Shown here: piece after piece, positions 25,401 through 33,259 of the stretch
Layout of the letters: every line of letters starts with the position of its first letter
How positions within the stretch are numbered: position 1 is the first letter of the stretch
Source of the DNA: Cryobacterium sp. GrIS_2_6
Lineage (GTDB): Bacteria; Actinomycetota; Actinomycetes; Actinomycetales; Microbacteriaceae
DNA length: 64,000 nt
Direction of reading: 5' to 3'
NCBI RefSeq assembly: GCF_035984545.1
Contig: NZ_JAXCHP010000001.1
Span: 124,001-188,000 of the forward strand
Made by a program: the position numbers and the translations under genes
Notes under the pieces: model-generated
The model's input: only the letters and a program-made list of their open reading frames with translations
What the model was told of the DNA's origin: nothing
The model's database searches: none

Positions 25401-25775
25401 CTACGGCAGGTCGACGATCTCCTTGCCGAGCGGCAGGAGCGCGACCGGGATCAGCTTGAAGTTGGCGATTCCCATTGGGATGCCGATGATCGTGATGCAG
25501 AGCGCGATGCCGGTGGTGAGGTGGGTCAGGGCGATCCACCAGCCGACCAGCACCACCCAGAGCACGTTGCCGAGGAAGGACCCGAGACCGGCGTTCGGCG
25601 TGGAGATGACGGTCTTGCCGAACGGCCAGAGCGCGTAGACGCCGATGCGGGCGGCGGCGATTCCCCAGGGGATGGTGATGATGAGCACGAACATGATGAG
25701 CGCGGCCAGCATGTAGCCGAGGAACAGCCAGAAGCCCGAGAGCACGAACCAGATGATGTTCAGGAGAGTCCTCAT
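25401..25775 (-). CDS. yccF: YccF family inner-membrane protein
   Basis: A 124-residue membrane protein with the internal duplication typical of YccF (DUF307). Two copies of the unit Leu-rich helix, IIxIPWGIAAARIGVYALWPFGK and IIGIPMGIANFKLIPVALLP end each half. Three or four transmembrane segments are expected. Function is unknown across the family. It starts 15 bases upstream of a gene-free gap and is transcribed toward the PH-domain gene. Length matches the E. coli protein (about 148) minus its tail. Confidence 0.88.
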   Translation of the reverse strand: MRTLLNIIWFVLSGFWLFLGYMLAALIMFVLIITIPWGIAAARIGVYALWPFGKTVISTPNAGLGSFLGNVLWVVLVGWWIALTHLTTGIALCITIIGIPMGIANFKLIPVALLPLGKEIVDLP

Positions 25776-25831
25776 GATCGTCCCATTCTCTCAGGTCGGC
25801 TGAATAGGGTCGCCACACAGCTCCTCCGACG

Positions 25832-26479
25832 TCAGGGCTGCGGCGGGCCGAGCAGCTGCCGGACGGCGGCCACCGGCGTCAGGCCCGAGCGGACCAGGCC
25901 AAGCCATGGCGCCCAGTCGCTCGCCTCGATCAGCACACGAACGGAGCTGCGCGGGGTGGCCTCCATCGTGACGAGCGGATGCGGCCGCAACACGGGAGTC
26001 GCTTTCAGCTGCCGCCGGCGCCGTGCGGTGCCGAGCTTCGGCGCGGCGTCCGGAACGAGGAGTCCGGCGTGCAGGGCCTGCCGCAACCGGAAGTACTGGG
26101 TGGGAGTGAATCCGCTGTCTTCGAAGCCCAGTGCCACACGCACCCAGTCCAGGTCCGTGTCTTCGCTCCAGCGCGGCTCGACCCGCAGGTCGCCGAGGGC
26201 CTTCGGCGCGATACCGCACTGCACGCGCCGCCAGTCGGTGCGGCGCTCCTGCGGGATCTCATGCCAGGTGTGCCGGCCTCGACCGACCGAGCGGATGCCG
26301 CCATCCTCCTGACGGCTCTGGACGTAGGCCTCGGCGACCGCGGCCTCACGCTCCCACCGGATTTCCGCCTTCCACCTGCCGTATCCCGCGTACATCTCCC
26401 GATTGCGTTTGCTATCGAGCGCGGTGCGCCGCTCGGCGAAATCGATGACGTTGCTGGTGCCGTGGTCCTGCTCAGGCAT
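25832..26479 (-). CDS. Hypothetical soluble protein
   Basis: A 215-residue protein with no signal peptide or membrane segment. It begins MPEQDHGTSNVIDFAERRTA and carries a Trp/Arg-rich central part (RTDWRRVQCG, DLDWVRVALGF) and a helix resembling part of an XRE/MerR-like fold (TPTQYFRLRQALHAGLL), which suggests nucleic-acid contact. That is weak inference. The start is chosen because GGAGGGG lies 7 bases upstream of ATG; a longer frame would add 70 low-complexity residues. It is 56 bases from yccF in the same direction. Family not recognised. Confidence 0.55.
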   Translation of the reverse strand: MPEQDHGTSNVIDFAERRTALDSKRNREMYAGYGRWKAEIRWEREAAVAEAYVQSRQEDGGIRSVGRGRHTWHEIPQERRTDWRRVQCGIAPKALGDLRVEPRWSEDTDLDWVRVALGFEDSGFTPTQYFRLRQALHAGLLVPDAAPKLGTARRRRQLKATPVLRPHPLVTMEATPRSSVRVLIEASDWAPWLGLVRSGLTPVAAVRQLLGPPQP

Positions 26480-26723
26480 GGCTGCCCCTCCCGGAGGCCG
26501 TGCCTCCATCGACTTGCCCGCCAGCGGATGCCGGTGGGCCGGTTCTTCCCCTGGGGCACCCCTGTCGATGGACGGGGTTGCCGGACAACCAGCCAGGTAC
26601 TGAAAGTTGTCGCTCGTGAACCTGAGCCGACTGTATCGGCTGCGGCCGACATCCGTGAGCGGGCATTCTCGGGTCGCGCGCTGCGGCACCGACCTGAGCG
26701 CGCCGCAGCTGCTCTACCGGCGG

Positions 26724-26810
26724 TTAGGCGGTGTACGCGGCGGCCACGTCGAAGATCCAGGTCACGCCGAACGCGTCGGTGAGCATGCCGAATCCGGGGC
26801 GGCAACGTCC
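26724..26810 (-). pseudogene. C-terminal scrap of a VOC/glyoxalase-like protein
   Basis: Only about 28 codons remain, ending RPGFGMLTDAFGVTWIFDVA-like sequence and TAA. FGMLTDxFGVxWxF is the final beta strand of PhnB/3-demethylubiquinone-type VOC proteins. No upstream continuation in this frame resembles the family, so the gene is a truncated remnant. Confidence 0.55.
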
Positions 26811-26870
26811 CGCGGCGAATAGCCCGGTCTTAACCTTCGGTCCTGTGCGTCGACGAACCGCCTGGCAGGT

Positions 26871-27134
26871 TCAAGCTTTGGGGTGCCGGCGTCGACGCTG
26901 CACCAACGCGACACTGCCCGTGACCGCGAGGGCGATCACGGTCAGGACGAACATCCACAGCCCCGCGTAGGTGGACGCGGCGACCCAGTCGGGTGCGTAG
27001 AGCGGGTCGAGTCCCTGTTCCTCGCGCACGCGCTACTTCACGCCTTCGATCACCGTGAGCACGATCGCGGCGAGAAGCCCGACGACTTCCGGAACCGTGA
27101 AGGCTATCGAGACTCGTTTCATCAGACGATTCAT
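26871..27134 (-). pseudogene. Small membrane-protein gene split by an in-frame TAG
   Basis: The frame from ATG to TGA is 87 codons long, but codon 34 is TAG (minus-strand, 27033-27035). Upstream, residues 8-31 form a membrane helix after a basic start (MNRLMKR). Downstream, the frame continues as REEQGLDPLYAPDWVAASTY and a second membrane helix (GLWMFVLTVIALAVTGSVAL) with a basic tail. The coherent topology on both sides suggests a two-helix membrane protein recently inactivated by a point mutation, or a 33-residue product with a readthrough form. AGAGG lies 10 bases before the ATG. Confidence 0.55.
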
Positions 27135-27176
27135 TTGTGATTTTGCCTCTGGTCAGGGAAATGACGAGTCAGGGGT

Positions 27177-27752
27177 TCATCGTATGGCGAGGGGGAGGGC
27201 GTTGTCGATGAGGACAACGGCGATAGCCGCGGCGGTGGCGAAGGCGTCGGCGTCGAGGACTCGGCCGCGGGCCGAGGCGCCGTCCAGGAGTAGTGCCAGT
27301 TGCTCACCGAGCCCTTCGGGGTCGGGGGCGCCGGCCTCGCGGGCCGCTTCGGCGAGCCGCGCCGCAAATGCCTTCTTGTGGTCGCGGGCGAGGACGCGGG
27401 CGGGATTGCCCGGGTCCTGGATCTCGACGGCCGCCCCGATGAACGGACACAGGGGCGGGTGGATGTCGAAGACGGCGAGGAGGCGTTCGCGGGGGGTGAG
27501 GTCGGCGCTGTCGAAGATCTCGGGCATGATGTCGGGGTCGAAGCGGCGCAGGTACTCGGCGACCAGCTCGTCCTTGCCGGTGAAGTGCTGGTACAGCGTG
27601 CGCTTGGACACCCCGGCCACCGCGCAGATCTGGTCCACGCCGGTGCAGTTGATGCCCTGATCGGGGAACAACTGCTGCGACGCGCTGAGGAGGCGCTCTC
27701 GGGCGCCCCGGCCGCTGCGCAGGCCGCGGGGACCCTTCTCCAATTCCGTCAT
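27177..27752 (-). CDS. TetR/AcrR family transcriptional regulator
   Basis: A 191-residue repressor with an N-terminal helix-turn-helix (RERLLSASQQLFPDQGINCT, VDQICAVAGVSKRTLYQHFT) and an effector-binding helical C-terminal domain (FDIHPPLCPFIGAAVEIQDP). It is divergent from the F420-type oxidoreductase gene, with a 124-bp intergenic region that holds two copies of a 15-bp direct repeat, so it probably represses that gene and itself. The start at 27752 is chosen because the helix-turn-helix begins 20 residues later and upstream sequence is intergenic. The ligand is unknown. Confidence 0.88.
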   Translation of the reverse strand: MTELEKGPRGLRSGRGARERLLSASQQLFPDQGINCTGVDQICAVAGVSKRTLYQHFTGKDELVAEYLRRFDPDIMPEIFDSADLTPRERLLAVFDIHPPLCPFIGAAVEIQDPGNPARVLARDHKKAFAARLAEAAREAGAPDPEGLGEQLALLLDGASARGRVLDADAFATAAAIAVVLIDNALPLAIR

Positions 27753-27778
27753 ACGCCCAGCGTAGCCCAGCTGGTACC

Positions 27779-27848
27779 GATCGGTGTGCATAGGTTGACG
27801 CGCCGCGCATCCGCCCGTTAGGTTAGGTACGCAGATCGGTGTACATAG
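27779..27848. promoter_or_regulatory. Pair of direct-repeat operators for the TetR protein
   Basis: gatcggtgtgcatag at 27779-27793 and gatcggtgtacatag at 27834-27848 match at 14 of 15 positions, and both lie in the divergent promoter region. The centre-to-centre distance is 55 bp, about five helical turns. The second copy is 28 bases before the oxidoreductase ATG, positioned to block its promoter. Confidence 0.6.
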
Positions 27849-27876
27849 CATCGGCGCGGCGATTGGAAGAGACACC

Positions 27877-28494
27877 ATGACCACTATCACCATCATCGGC
27901 TCGGGCAACATGGCCACCGCCATCGGCACCCGAGCGGCCCGGCACGGCCACACCGTCGAGCTCATGAGCCGCAACGCCGCCCAGGCGCAGGCGCTCGCGG
28001 AGCAGATCGGCAACGGAGCGATTGTCGGCACCTTCGGTGCGCGGCCGGCCGGTGACATCGTCATCCTGGCCGTGCTCTACGCCGGCGCGGTGGATGTTGT
28101 CACGCACTACGGCGAGGCGCTGGCCGGCAAGATCCTCGTCGACATCACGAACCCGTTCAACGCGGACGGAACAGGAGTCGTGACGACCCCGGGCCACTCG
28201 GTGTCCGAGCAGATCGCCGCTGCCGCGCCCGAGAGCGCTGACGTGGTGAAGGCCTTCAACACGATCTTCGGCGGCGTCATGGCCGAGGACAAGCCCGTGG
28301 ACCTGTTGTTCGCCGGCGACAGCGCCGAGGCGAAGGCGAAGGTCGCGGCGTTCCTGGAGAGCCTGGGCATGCGGCCCCTCGACGCGGGCGGGCTGGAAAT
28401 GGCGCACGCCCTGGAATGGGCGGGCATCCTCCTGGTGGGCGTGGCGCGCAACGGCGCCGGCTTCAATATCGCACTGGGCGCCCGGGCCCTCTGA
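27877..28494 (+). CDS. NADPH-dependent F420 reductase-like oxidoreductase
   Basis: A 205-residue protein with an N-terminal Rossmann fold (ITIIGSGNMATAIGTRAARH, GxGxMA dinucleotide motif) and downstream sequence matching the F420:NADP oxidoreductase/NADP-oxidoreductase coenzyme F420-dependent family (ILVDITNPFN, VVKAFNTIFG, FAGDSAEAKAKV). Homologues reduce F420 or other substrates with NADPH. Whether this one uses F420 is not shown by the sequence, because related proteins lost that specificity. It is controlled by the divergent TetR gene. The first 41-bp repeat array begins 36 bases after its stop. Confidence 0.85.
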   Translation: MTTITIIGSGNMATAIGTRAARHGHTVELMSRNAAQAQALAEQIGNGAIVGTFGARPAGDIVILAVLYAGAVDVVTHYGEALAGKILVDITNPFNADGTGVVTTPGHSVSEQIAAAAPESADVVKAFNTIFGGVMAEDKPVDLLFAGDSAEAKAKVAAFLESLGMRPLDAGGLEMAHALEWAGILLVGVARNGAGFNIALGARAL

Positions 28495-28530
28495 CGGTTC
28501 TCGCCAGCCGTCGCCTGGGCCGCGGCTGGC

Positions 28531-28642
28531 GCCCGCGCCCGTTTCGGCAAGCCGCGCCCGAAACGGCGGGCGCGGGCTGCCGAAACCGGCGCGGGCGTGG
28601 CGTCAAGGGGGCGCGGGCTGCGGAAACCGGCGCGGGCGTGGG
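28531..28642 (+). repeat. 41-bp-period GC-rich array A (2 units)
   Basis: An inverted half-copy (gcccgcgcccgtttcggcaa) is followed by cgcgcccgaaacggcggg and two direct units starting at 28575 and 28616, exactly 41 bp apart. Each begins ggctgccgaaaccggcgcgg, or ggctgcgg in the second. It lies downstream of the F420-reductase-like gene and upstream of the Phd gene. The same arrangement recurs at six other places up to 40.5 kb. Confidence 0.8.
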
Positions 28643-28760
28643 CTCGCGAGCGGGCTCGACCTCGGATTTGTCGAGGTAGTCGACGTGCGCCTCCAGGAGG
28701 AAGACACTGCGCTCTAATTGCAGCCTTGTGGCAGCCATAATCCGGGCGTACCATGGCCCC

Positions 28761-29036
28761 ATGCAAATCCTTCCGATCTCCGCCGTGAAGAATCGGCTCA
28801 ACGAGCTCGTCGACGCCGCCAACGTGACCCGTGAGCAGATCACGATCACGAAGAACGGGTCGCCTGCGGCCGTGCTCATCGGAGCCGACGAATGGGAGTC
28901 GTTGCAGGAGACGCTGTTCTGGCTTTCGCAGCCGGGCGTCAAGGAGTCGGTTGAGACGGCGCGCGCTGAGGTTGCCGCTGGCGAAGGTCTATCCGAGGAA
29001 CAGATTCGTGCCGAGTTCGGCGTTCCGAAGCGGTGA
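28761..29036 (+). CDS. Phd/YefM-type antitoxin
   Basis: A 91-residue antitoxin. The N-terminal Phd/YefM DNA-binding domain (MQILPISAVKNRLNELVDA; ITITKNGSPAAVLIGADEW) is followed by an acidic, probably disordered C-terminus (EGLSEEQIRAEFGVPKR) that would wrap the toxin. ATG at 28761 is chosen over an upstream in-frame ATG (28728) because the conserved domain starts here. The toxin gene begins inside its stop codon (GTGA overlap), the usual antitoxin-first order that allows autorepression. Confidence 0.87.
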   Translation: MQILPISAVKNRLNELVDAANVTREQITITKNGSPAAVLIGADEWESLQETLFWLSQPGVKESVETARAEVAAGEGLSEEQIRAEFGVPKR

Positions 29037-29299
29037 GCTTCGAGGTGATCTTCTCCCCAACAGCCAGGCGCGATATGCAGGGCATTCCGCCGCGAATCGT
29101 GCCGGCGATCGTCGAGTTCGTCTACGGCGATCTCGCTGAATCCCCGCGCCGCGTCGGAAGACCGCTCGAGCGAGAGCTCTCCGGTTCTTACAGCGCCCGC
29201 CGTGGTCCGTACCGAGTGCTGTACGACATCCTCGAGGATGAGGGCAAGGTCGTCATCCTCAGGGTGGACCACCGAGCGGACGTCTACCGCGCGCTTTAG
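29033..29299 (+). CDS. RelE/ParE-superfamily toxin
   Basis: An 88-residue toxin with the RelE/ParE pattern: an N-terminal strand (FEVIFSPTARRDM), helix-rich middle, then RPLERELSGSYSARRGPYRV and LYDILEDEGKVVILRVDHRADVYR. The Arg/Tyr-rich C-terminal strands resemble RelE-type ribosome-dependent mRNA interferases more than gyrase-poisoning ParE, but the two cannot be separated safely here. GTG start coupled to the antitoxin stop. Its TAG stop overlaps the stop of the convergent DUF429 gene by three bases. Confidence 0.87.
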   Translation: MSFEVIFSPTARRDMQGIPPRIVPAIVEFVYGDLAESPRRVGRPLERELSGSYSARRGPYRVLYDILEDEGKVVILRVDHRADVYRAL

Positions 29300-30141
29300 T
29301 GGTGCTTGGGCCGAGCCACCCGCCCGCCGGGGCGTTGCTCGGGCCGAGCGGGCGCGATAATGACCGGCACGCGCCCCTCGGCATCCGGGCCGTCGGTCGC
29401 CCCGAGAACCTGGCATCGTTCGGTGCCGAACTGGGCCCAGAGGGCGGCGGTCCACGCGCAGAGGGTGGCGTCGAGGAGGTCCTCGCGGTGCTTGTATGCG
29501 GCGTCGTTCAGGGGAGAGGCTTCCTCGAGCAGGGTCGCTGTGGTCGGGTGGGACCGGAGGTCGAGAGCCGGGCGGATGTCGGTGAGGCGCAGCATCCGCT
29601 GCAGGAGGTCGTCGCATTCGGCGGCGCGGAAATCGCGCCGGGCCGCGGGGGACGGCAGCGCCGGGTTGAAGCGTTTGTAGCGCGGGCGCTCCACGTCGTA
29701 CCCGAGTTCGGGCGCGCCCACCAGGGTCGTGTACGGGTAGCACTCGAAGAACTGGACCTCCTCGGGGAGGGGTGGCCTGCTGCCGTCGGTGTAGGCGAAT
29801 CCGGCCTGCTCGAGGCGCGTGCGGAGGGTGACACCGCCGAGCCAGGGGAGGCCGAGGTTGGAGGGGTTGGCGTAGACCTGCCACTGGCCGTAGCGCTGGG
29901 CGACTTCGCGTTCGCAGGCGCGCATGCCGGTCGTGTTCGCGACGACGAGGGGCGCGTCGATCGCGATCACGTCGCCGGGTGCCGCTCGCGTGATGACCCA
30001 GGCGGCGACGGCATCGATGCCGCGTGCCCAGCCGGCGTCGAGCACGGTTCCGGACGCGTCGATCAGCGCCAGGCCGGTTTCGTTGGCGGTTTTGGTCGTC
30101 GTGCCTTCGCCCCAGGCGAGGTCCACGCCGATGTAGTTCAC
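29296..30141 (-). CDS. DUF429 domain protein
   Basis: A 281-residue protein of the DUF429 family, which has an RNase-H-like fold (N-terminal GVDLAWGEG, IAIDAPLVV, FFECYPYTTL). Function is unknown; the acidic residues in the first strand (GVDLAWG) and in IAIDAP are placed like the metal ligands of RNase-H-fold nucleases, so nuclease activity is possible but unproven. The start is a GTG just before NYIGVDLAWG; a longer frame would run into the divergent DUF2256 gene, so it was rejected. It converges on the toxin gene, with overlapping stop codons. Confidence 0.8.
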   Translation of the reverse strand: MNYIGVDLAWGEGTTTKTANETGLALIDASGTVLDAGWARGIDAVAAWVITRAAPGDVIAIDAPLVVANTTGMRACEREVAQRYGQWQVYANPSNLGLPWLGGVTLRTRLEQAGFAYTDGSRPPLPEEVQFFECYPYTTLVGAPELGYDVERPRYKRFNPALPSPAARRDFRAAECDDLLQRMLRLTDIRPALDLRSHPTTATLLEEASPLNDAAYKHREDLLDATLCAWTAALWAQFGTERCQVLGATDGPDAEGRVPVIIAPARPEQRPGGRVARPKHH

Positions 30142-30247
30142 GCTCGCGGAGGTTCCATATTCATAAGGGTCCCATTCTCGTCTCTGTCTCGTCCCATTCG
30201 GTCGTGTGCGACTCGCACCAGACCCTCGGTCCAGCAGGATGGTAAGC

Positions 30248-30658
30248 ATGGCTCACCGACAGCGAAAACCGGCCGATCCCGACGCCGCGGGTGACCGGGC
30301 GGACAAGACGTGCGCGTCGTGCGGCCGGCGCATCCAGTGGCGCGCGAAGTGGGCGAACAACTGGGATTCGGTGAAGTACTGCTCGGCCACGTGCCGAGGA
30401 CACGGTGTCACCGCGACCGACCTCTGGCTCGAAGAGACCATCGCGACACTGCTCAGTGCGCGGGCGACGGATGCCACGATCTGCCCCTCCGAGGCGGCGA
30501 AAGAGGTCGGTGCCGAGGAATGGCGCGGGCTCATGGAACCGGCCCGACGCGCCGCACGTCGCATGGTCGCCCGGGGCGAACTGGAGATCACGCAGGGAGG
30601 GATCGTGGTAGACCCGTCGACGGCGAAGGGTCCGATTTTGTTGCGGCGACCGCATTAG
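30248..30658 (+). CDS. DUF2256-DUF3253 domain protein
   Basis: A 136-residue protein with two known small domains. The N-terminal zinc-knuckle-type DUF2256 has CASC (about 22-25), then WRAKW and a second pair around YCSATC. The C-terminal DUF3253 winged-helix-like part has TICPSEAAKEVG, then ARRAARRMVARGELEITQGG. The family is probably nucleic-acid-binding, function unknown. ATG at 30248 is chosen since conserved sequence begins there. It is divergent from the DUF429 gene and ends 41 bases before a convergent TetR gene, with a symmetrical terminator between. Confidence 0.82.
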   Translation: MAHRQRKPADPDAAGDRADKTCASCGRRIQWRAKWANNWDSVKYCSATCRGHGVTATDLWLEETIATLLSARATDATICPSEAAKEVGAEEWRGLMEPARRAARRMVARGELEITQGGIVVDPSTAKGPILLRRPH

Positions 30659-30671
30659 CGGCATCGAGCCA

Positions 30672-30690
30672 GTCGCCCGGCCCGGGCGAC
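30672..30690. terminator. Symmetrical hairpin between convergent genes
   Basis: An 8-bp perfect stem (gtcgcccg / cgggcgac) closed by a GCC loop lies between the DUF3253 stop and the TetR stop. There is no T-tract, so its terminator role is inferred from position. Confidence 0.5.
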
Positions 30691-30698
30691 GGGACCGT

Positions 30699-31319
30699 TC
30701 ATCGGCTGGGCTGCGGGGTGCTGGTGTCAGTCCACTGGGTCAGGGCGACGATGAATCCGTGGATCAGGCGGTCGAAGCTCCGGTTGATGTCTGCGCTCAT
30801 CGCGAAGGACCCGCCGGTTTCGAAGGAGATGAACCCGTGCAGGGTGGAGCGGAAGGCGCGGATGGCGTCGATGGCGTCGTCGCCCTCGAGGTGATACGCG
30901 GTGAGCACGTCGCTGATCAGCTGAATGATCGCGAGCGACACGGCTTCGTCCTCGAGGTCGCCCGGTGCGGGCATCCGGTTGGCGGCCTCATACCGCGCGG
31001 GGTGCTGCAGCGCCCACTGGCGGTAGGCGTGCGACATGGCCGAAATGGCATCCGCACCGGAGCGCCCGACGGAGGCCCGCGCGAGCACCTCGCCCATGTC
31101 GCGTTTGGCGTGTACGGCGATGTCGCGGTGGAGGCCGGCCATCGAGTCGATGTGCTTATAGAGGGACGGTTGCCGAACGCCGAGGCGCGCGGCCAGTGCG
31201 GCGAGGGTGAGCGAGTTGAGGCCGACTTCATCGGCCATCACGGCCGCTTCCTCCGCCACGCGGTCGCGGGTGAGCCCGACCCTAGGCACGGGTGGGTGCT
31301 CCGGCCCTGGCGCTGACAC
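30699..31319 (-). CDS. TetR/AcrR family transcriptional regulator (WHG-type C-terminal domain)
   Basis: A 206-residue repressor. The N-terminal helix-turn-helix is LTRDRVAEEAAVMADEVGLN, LAALAARLGVRQPSLYKHID. The C-terminal domain contains FRSTLHGFISFETGGSF, the WHG-like dimer/ligand motif found in one large TetR subgroup. It is divergent from an alpha/beta hydrolase gene, and the shared promoter region has two identical palindromes in opposite orientation, so autoregulation and control of the hydrolase are likely. The ligand is unknown, perhaps a substrate or product of the hydrolase. Confidence 0.9.
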   Translation of the reverse strand: MSAPGPEHPPVPRVGLTRDRVAEEAAVMADEVGLNSLTLAALAARLGVRQPSLYKHIDSMAGLHRDIAVHAKRDMGEVLARASVGRSGADAISAMSHAYRQWALQHPARYEAANRMPAPGDLEDEAVSLAIIQLISDVLTAYHLEGDDAIDAIRAFRSTLHGFISFETGGSFAMSADINRSFDRLIHGFIVALTQWTDTSTPQPSR

Positions 31320-31372
31320 GTCGTCGAACGAAAGCGGATGCTGTTTCCATAGGGCTAAGGATGACCCGCCTA

Positions 31373-31471
31373 TTGGCTAGTGTCAATAGCCAAACCGGCG
31401 CGGAGGCGAGCTGGCCTGACCGGCCTGCGTGCAGCATCCGCTTTTCTAATTTGGCTATTGACACTAGCCAA
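31373..31471. promoter_or_regulatory. Two 21-bp TetR operators
   Basis: Sites at 31373-31393 and 31451-31471 are exact reverse complements of one another and each is itself an imperfect palindrome, TTGGCTA-N7-TAGCCAA. Centres are 78 bp apart. One is 54 bases from the TetR start and the other is 22 bases from the hydrolase start, so each probably covers one of the two divergent promoters. Confidence 0.75.
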
Positions 31472-31492
31472 AAGGGGATGCATAGTAGCTGC

Positions 31493-32326
31493 ATGACCTC
31501 CTCCACTGACGCTTCGGCCGCATCAACCCAGTACCTCGCCCGCCCCGAGGGGCGCATCGCCTATGACCTCCAGGGCGCCGGACCGCTTCTCGTACTCGTG
31601 CCGGGCATGGGCGAGTTGCGGTCCTCCTATCGCTTCCTGGCCCCGGCGCTCGTCTCTGCCGGATACTCGGTGGTCACCACCGACCTCCGCGGGCACGGCG
31701 ACAGCGACACCTCGTTCTCCTCCTACGGCGACATCGAGACCGCAGCCGACATTCAGGCCCTGATCGCGCGGATCGGCCGGCCGGCGGTGATCGTCGGCAA
31801 CTCCCTGGCCGCCGGAGCCGCCGTCATCGTCGCCGCGGAGCATCCCGCCCAGGTCGACGGTCTGGTTCTGGTTGGCCCGTTCGTGCGGAACCCGCCATCG
31901 AACGTGTTCACCCGCGGGCTGTTCCGCGTGATGATGGCCCCGCTCTGGGTCGCGCCGATGTGGAAGAGCTATATGCCCACCCTCTACGCCGGACGCAAGC
32001 CCGACGATTTCGAGGAGTACCGCACGGCGGTCATCGCCAGCCTGAAGCGCAAGCCGTACGGCCAGGCCTTCTCACTCACCACCCAGCAGACCACCCACGA
32101 CCCCGCCGAGGCGAAGCTCAGCGCGGTCACCGCCCCCACCCTCGTCATCATGGGCGACAAAGACCCCGACTTCAAGGACCCGGCCGCCGAAGCGCGTTTC
32201 GTAGCGGATGCCCTCCACGGCTCGGTCGTGATGGTCGCCGATGCCGGCCACTACCCCCAGGCCCAGCAGCCGGACATCACCGCGGCCGCCATTCTCGGGT
32301 TCCTGAAGTCCCTGCCCAGCGCCTAG
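31493..32326 (+). CDS. Alpha/beta hydrolase
   Basis: A 277-residue cytoplasmic alpha/beta-fold hydrolase. The oxyanion strand is LLVLVPGMGELRSSY, the conserved DLRGHGDSD follows, the nucleophile elbow is VGNSLAAG (Ser in GNSLA, a variant of GxSxG in which the last Gly is Ala), the acid is in MGDKDPDF and the catalytic His in ADAGHYPQAQQP. A triad is therefore complete, but substrate is unknown. ATG at 31493 starts the family's N-terminus; a longer frame would overlap both operators. It is under a divergent TetR repressor. Array B of the 41-bp family begins 38 bases after its stop. Confidence 0.88.
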   Translation: MTSSTDASAASTQYLARPEGRIAYDLQGAGPLLVLVPGMGELRSSYRFLAPALVSAGYSVVTTDLRGHGDSDTSFSSYGDIETAADIQALIARIGRPAVIVGNSLAAGAAVIVAAEHPAQVDGLVLVGPFVRNPPSNVFTRGLFRVMMAPLWVAPMWKSYMPTLYAGRKPDDFEEYRTAVIASLKRKPYGQAFSLTTQQTTHDPAEAKLSAVTAPTLVIMGDKDPDFKDPAAEARFVADALHGSVVMVADAGHYPQAQQPDITAAAILGFLKSLPSA

Positions 32327-32364
32327 GCCGGTCTTTCGTGCCCGCGCCTAGGTCGGACTCTCGT

Positions 32365-32490
32365 GCCCGCGCCCGTTTCGGCAAGCCGCACCCGAAACCG
32401 CGGGCGCGGGCTGCGGAAACCGGCGCGGGCGTGGGGGAGAAGGGGCGCGGGCTGCGGAACCGGCGCGGCCGTGGGGGAGAACGGATGCGC
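32365..32490 (+). repeat. 41-bp-period GC-rich array B (2 units)
   Basis: The inverted half-copy at 32365-32385 is followed by two direct units starting at 32409 and 32450, 41 bp apart. An extra gtgcccgcgcc segment at 32338-32348 precedes it. It lies downstream of the hydrolase gene and upstream of the dodecin gene. Confidence 0.78.
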
Positions 32491-32610
32491 GGCCGCCACG
32501 TGGGTCGGCGCTGGACTGTGGCCGTTGAAGGCTCGGTGCTCGCGGGCTATGGTCGGAGCACTCGAGGCGAGGACGCCGCGGGTTCGGCACGAAGGTGGAG
32601 GGAACAAGCG

Positions 32611-32841
32611 ATGACGAATCACACGTACCGCGTCACGGAGATTGTCGGGACGTCGCCGGACGGAACGGATGCGGCCATCCGCAGCGGACTCGAGCGCGCG
32701 ACCCGCACGCTGCGCAACGTGGACTGGTTCGAGGTGGTGGGCACCCGCGGGCACGTGGAGGACGGCGTGATCCACCACTTCCAGGTGACGCTGAAGGTCG
32801 GCTTCCGGCTGGACGACGCCGATGAGGTCGCCGATTCATGA
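32611..32841 (+). CDS. Dodecin family flavin-binding protein
   Basis: A 76-residue dodecin. The family sequence is clear: YRVTEIVGTSPDGTDAAIRS, LRNVDWFEVVGTRGHVEDG and HFQVTLKVGFRL. Dodecins form hollow dodecamers that bind flavins or coenzyme A and store or protect them. Length matches the usual 65-75 residues. GGTGGAGGG lies upstream of ATG. The stop overlaps the YciI-type gene start (ATGA), so the two are coupled, which is not a pairing I recognise. Confidence 0.9.
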   Translation: MTNHTYRVTEIVGTSPDGTDAAIRSGLERATRTLRNVDWFEVVGTRGHVEDGVIHHFQVTLKVGFRLDDADEVADS

Positions 32842-33176
32842 CCAAGTACCTCATCTCGTTCCCGAGCAGCGCGATGGTGGTCGCCGACGAGGAGTTCCCG
32901 GACGTTGTCGCCGACTCCCATGCCGTGGTCGCGGAGGCGAAGGCGGCCGGCGTCTGGGTGTTCGGCGGGGGGATCGACGAGGGCGTCGCTCCGGTGCTGG
33001 TTGCCGCCGACGGGTCGGCGGGAGCTCGGCTCTATCCGGGCTCCGCGCTCACGGGCGGGTTCACCGTGCTGGAGCTGCCGACCCGGGAGGACGCGCTCGA
33101 GTGGGCGCGGAAGATCGCGGTGGCGTGCCGGTGCGCGCAGGAGCTCCGCGAGTTCGGTTACGACCCGGAGAGCTAG
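32838..33176 (+). CDS. YciI-like (YCII-related) protein
   Basis: A 112-residue protein of the YCII-related/DGPF fold: a ferredoxin-like beta-alpha-beta-beta arrangement with KYLISFPSS, SHAVVAEAKAAGVWVFGGGI, GGFTVLELPTREDALEWARKIA and a final helix. Some members are small hydrolases or sigma-factor-associated proteins; the active His/Asp pair is not obvious here. It is coupled to dodecin by a four-base overlap. Confidence 0.82.
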   Translation: MTKYLISFPSSAMVVADEEFPDVVADSHAVVAEAKAAGVWVFGGGIDEGVAPVLVAADGSAGARLYPGSALTGGFTVLELPTREDALEWARKIAVACRCAQELREFGYDPES

Positions 33177-33259
33177 GGGTACCCGGGCGCGAGGCGGGCA
33201 CAAGTGGCGGCGTCCGCCAGGCGTCGAGACCCAGCCGTCGGCGGGCATCCGCTTGCGCT

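Noticed and set aside
28600..28738. Minus-strand frame starting MAATRLQLERSVFLLEAHVD
   Set aside because: It runs straight into the 41-bp array and continues as Arg/Pro/Ala repeats; no ribosome site was seen, so coding status is not supported.
29033..29299. Naming the toxin relE or parE
   Set aside because: The short sequence does not allow a safe choice between mRNA interferase and gyrase inhibitor.
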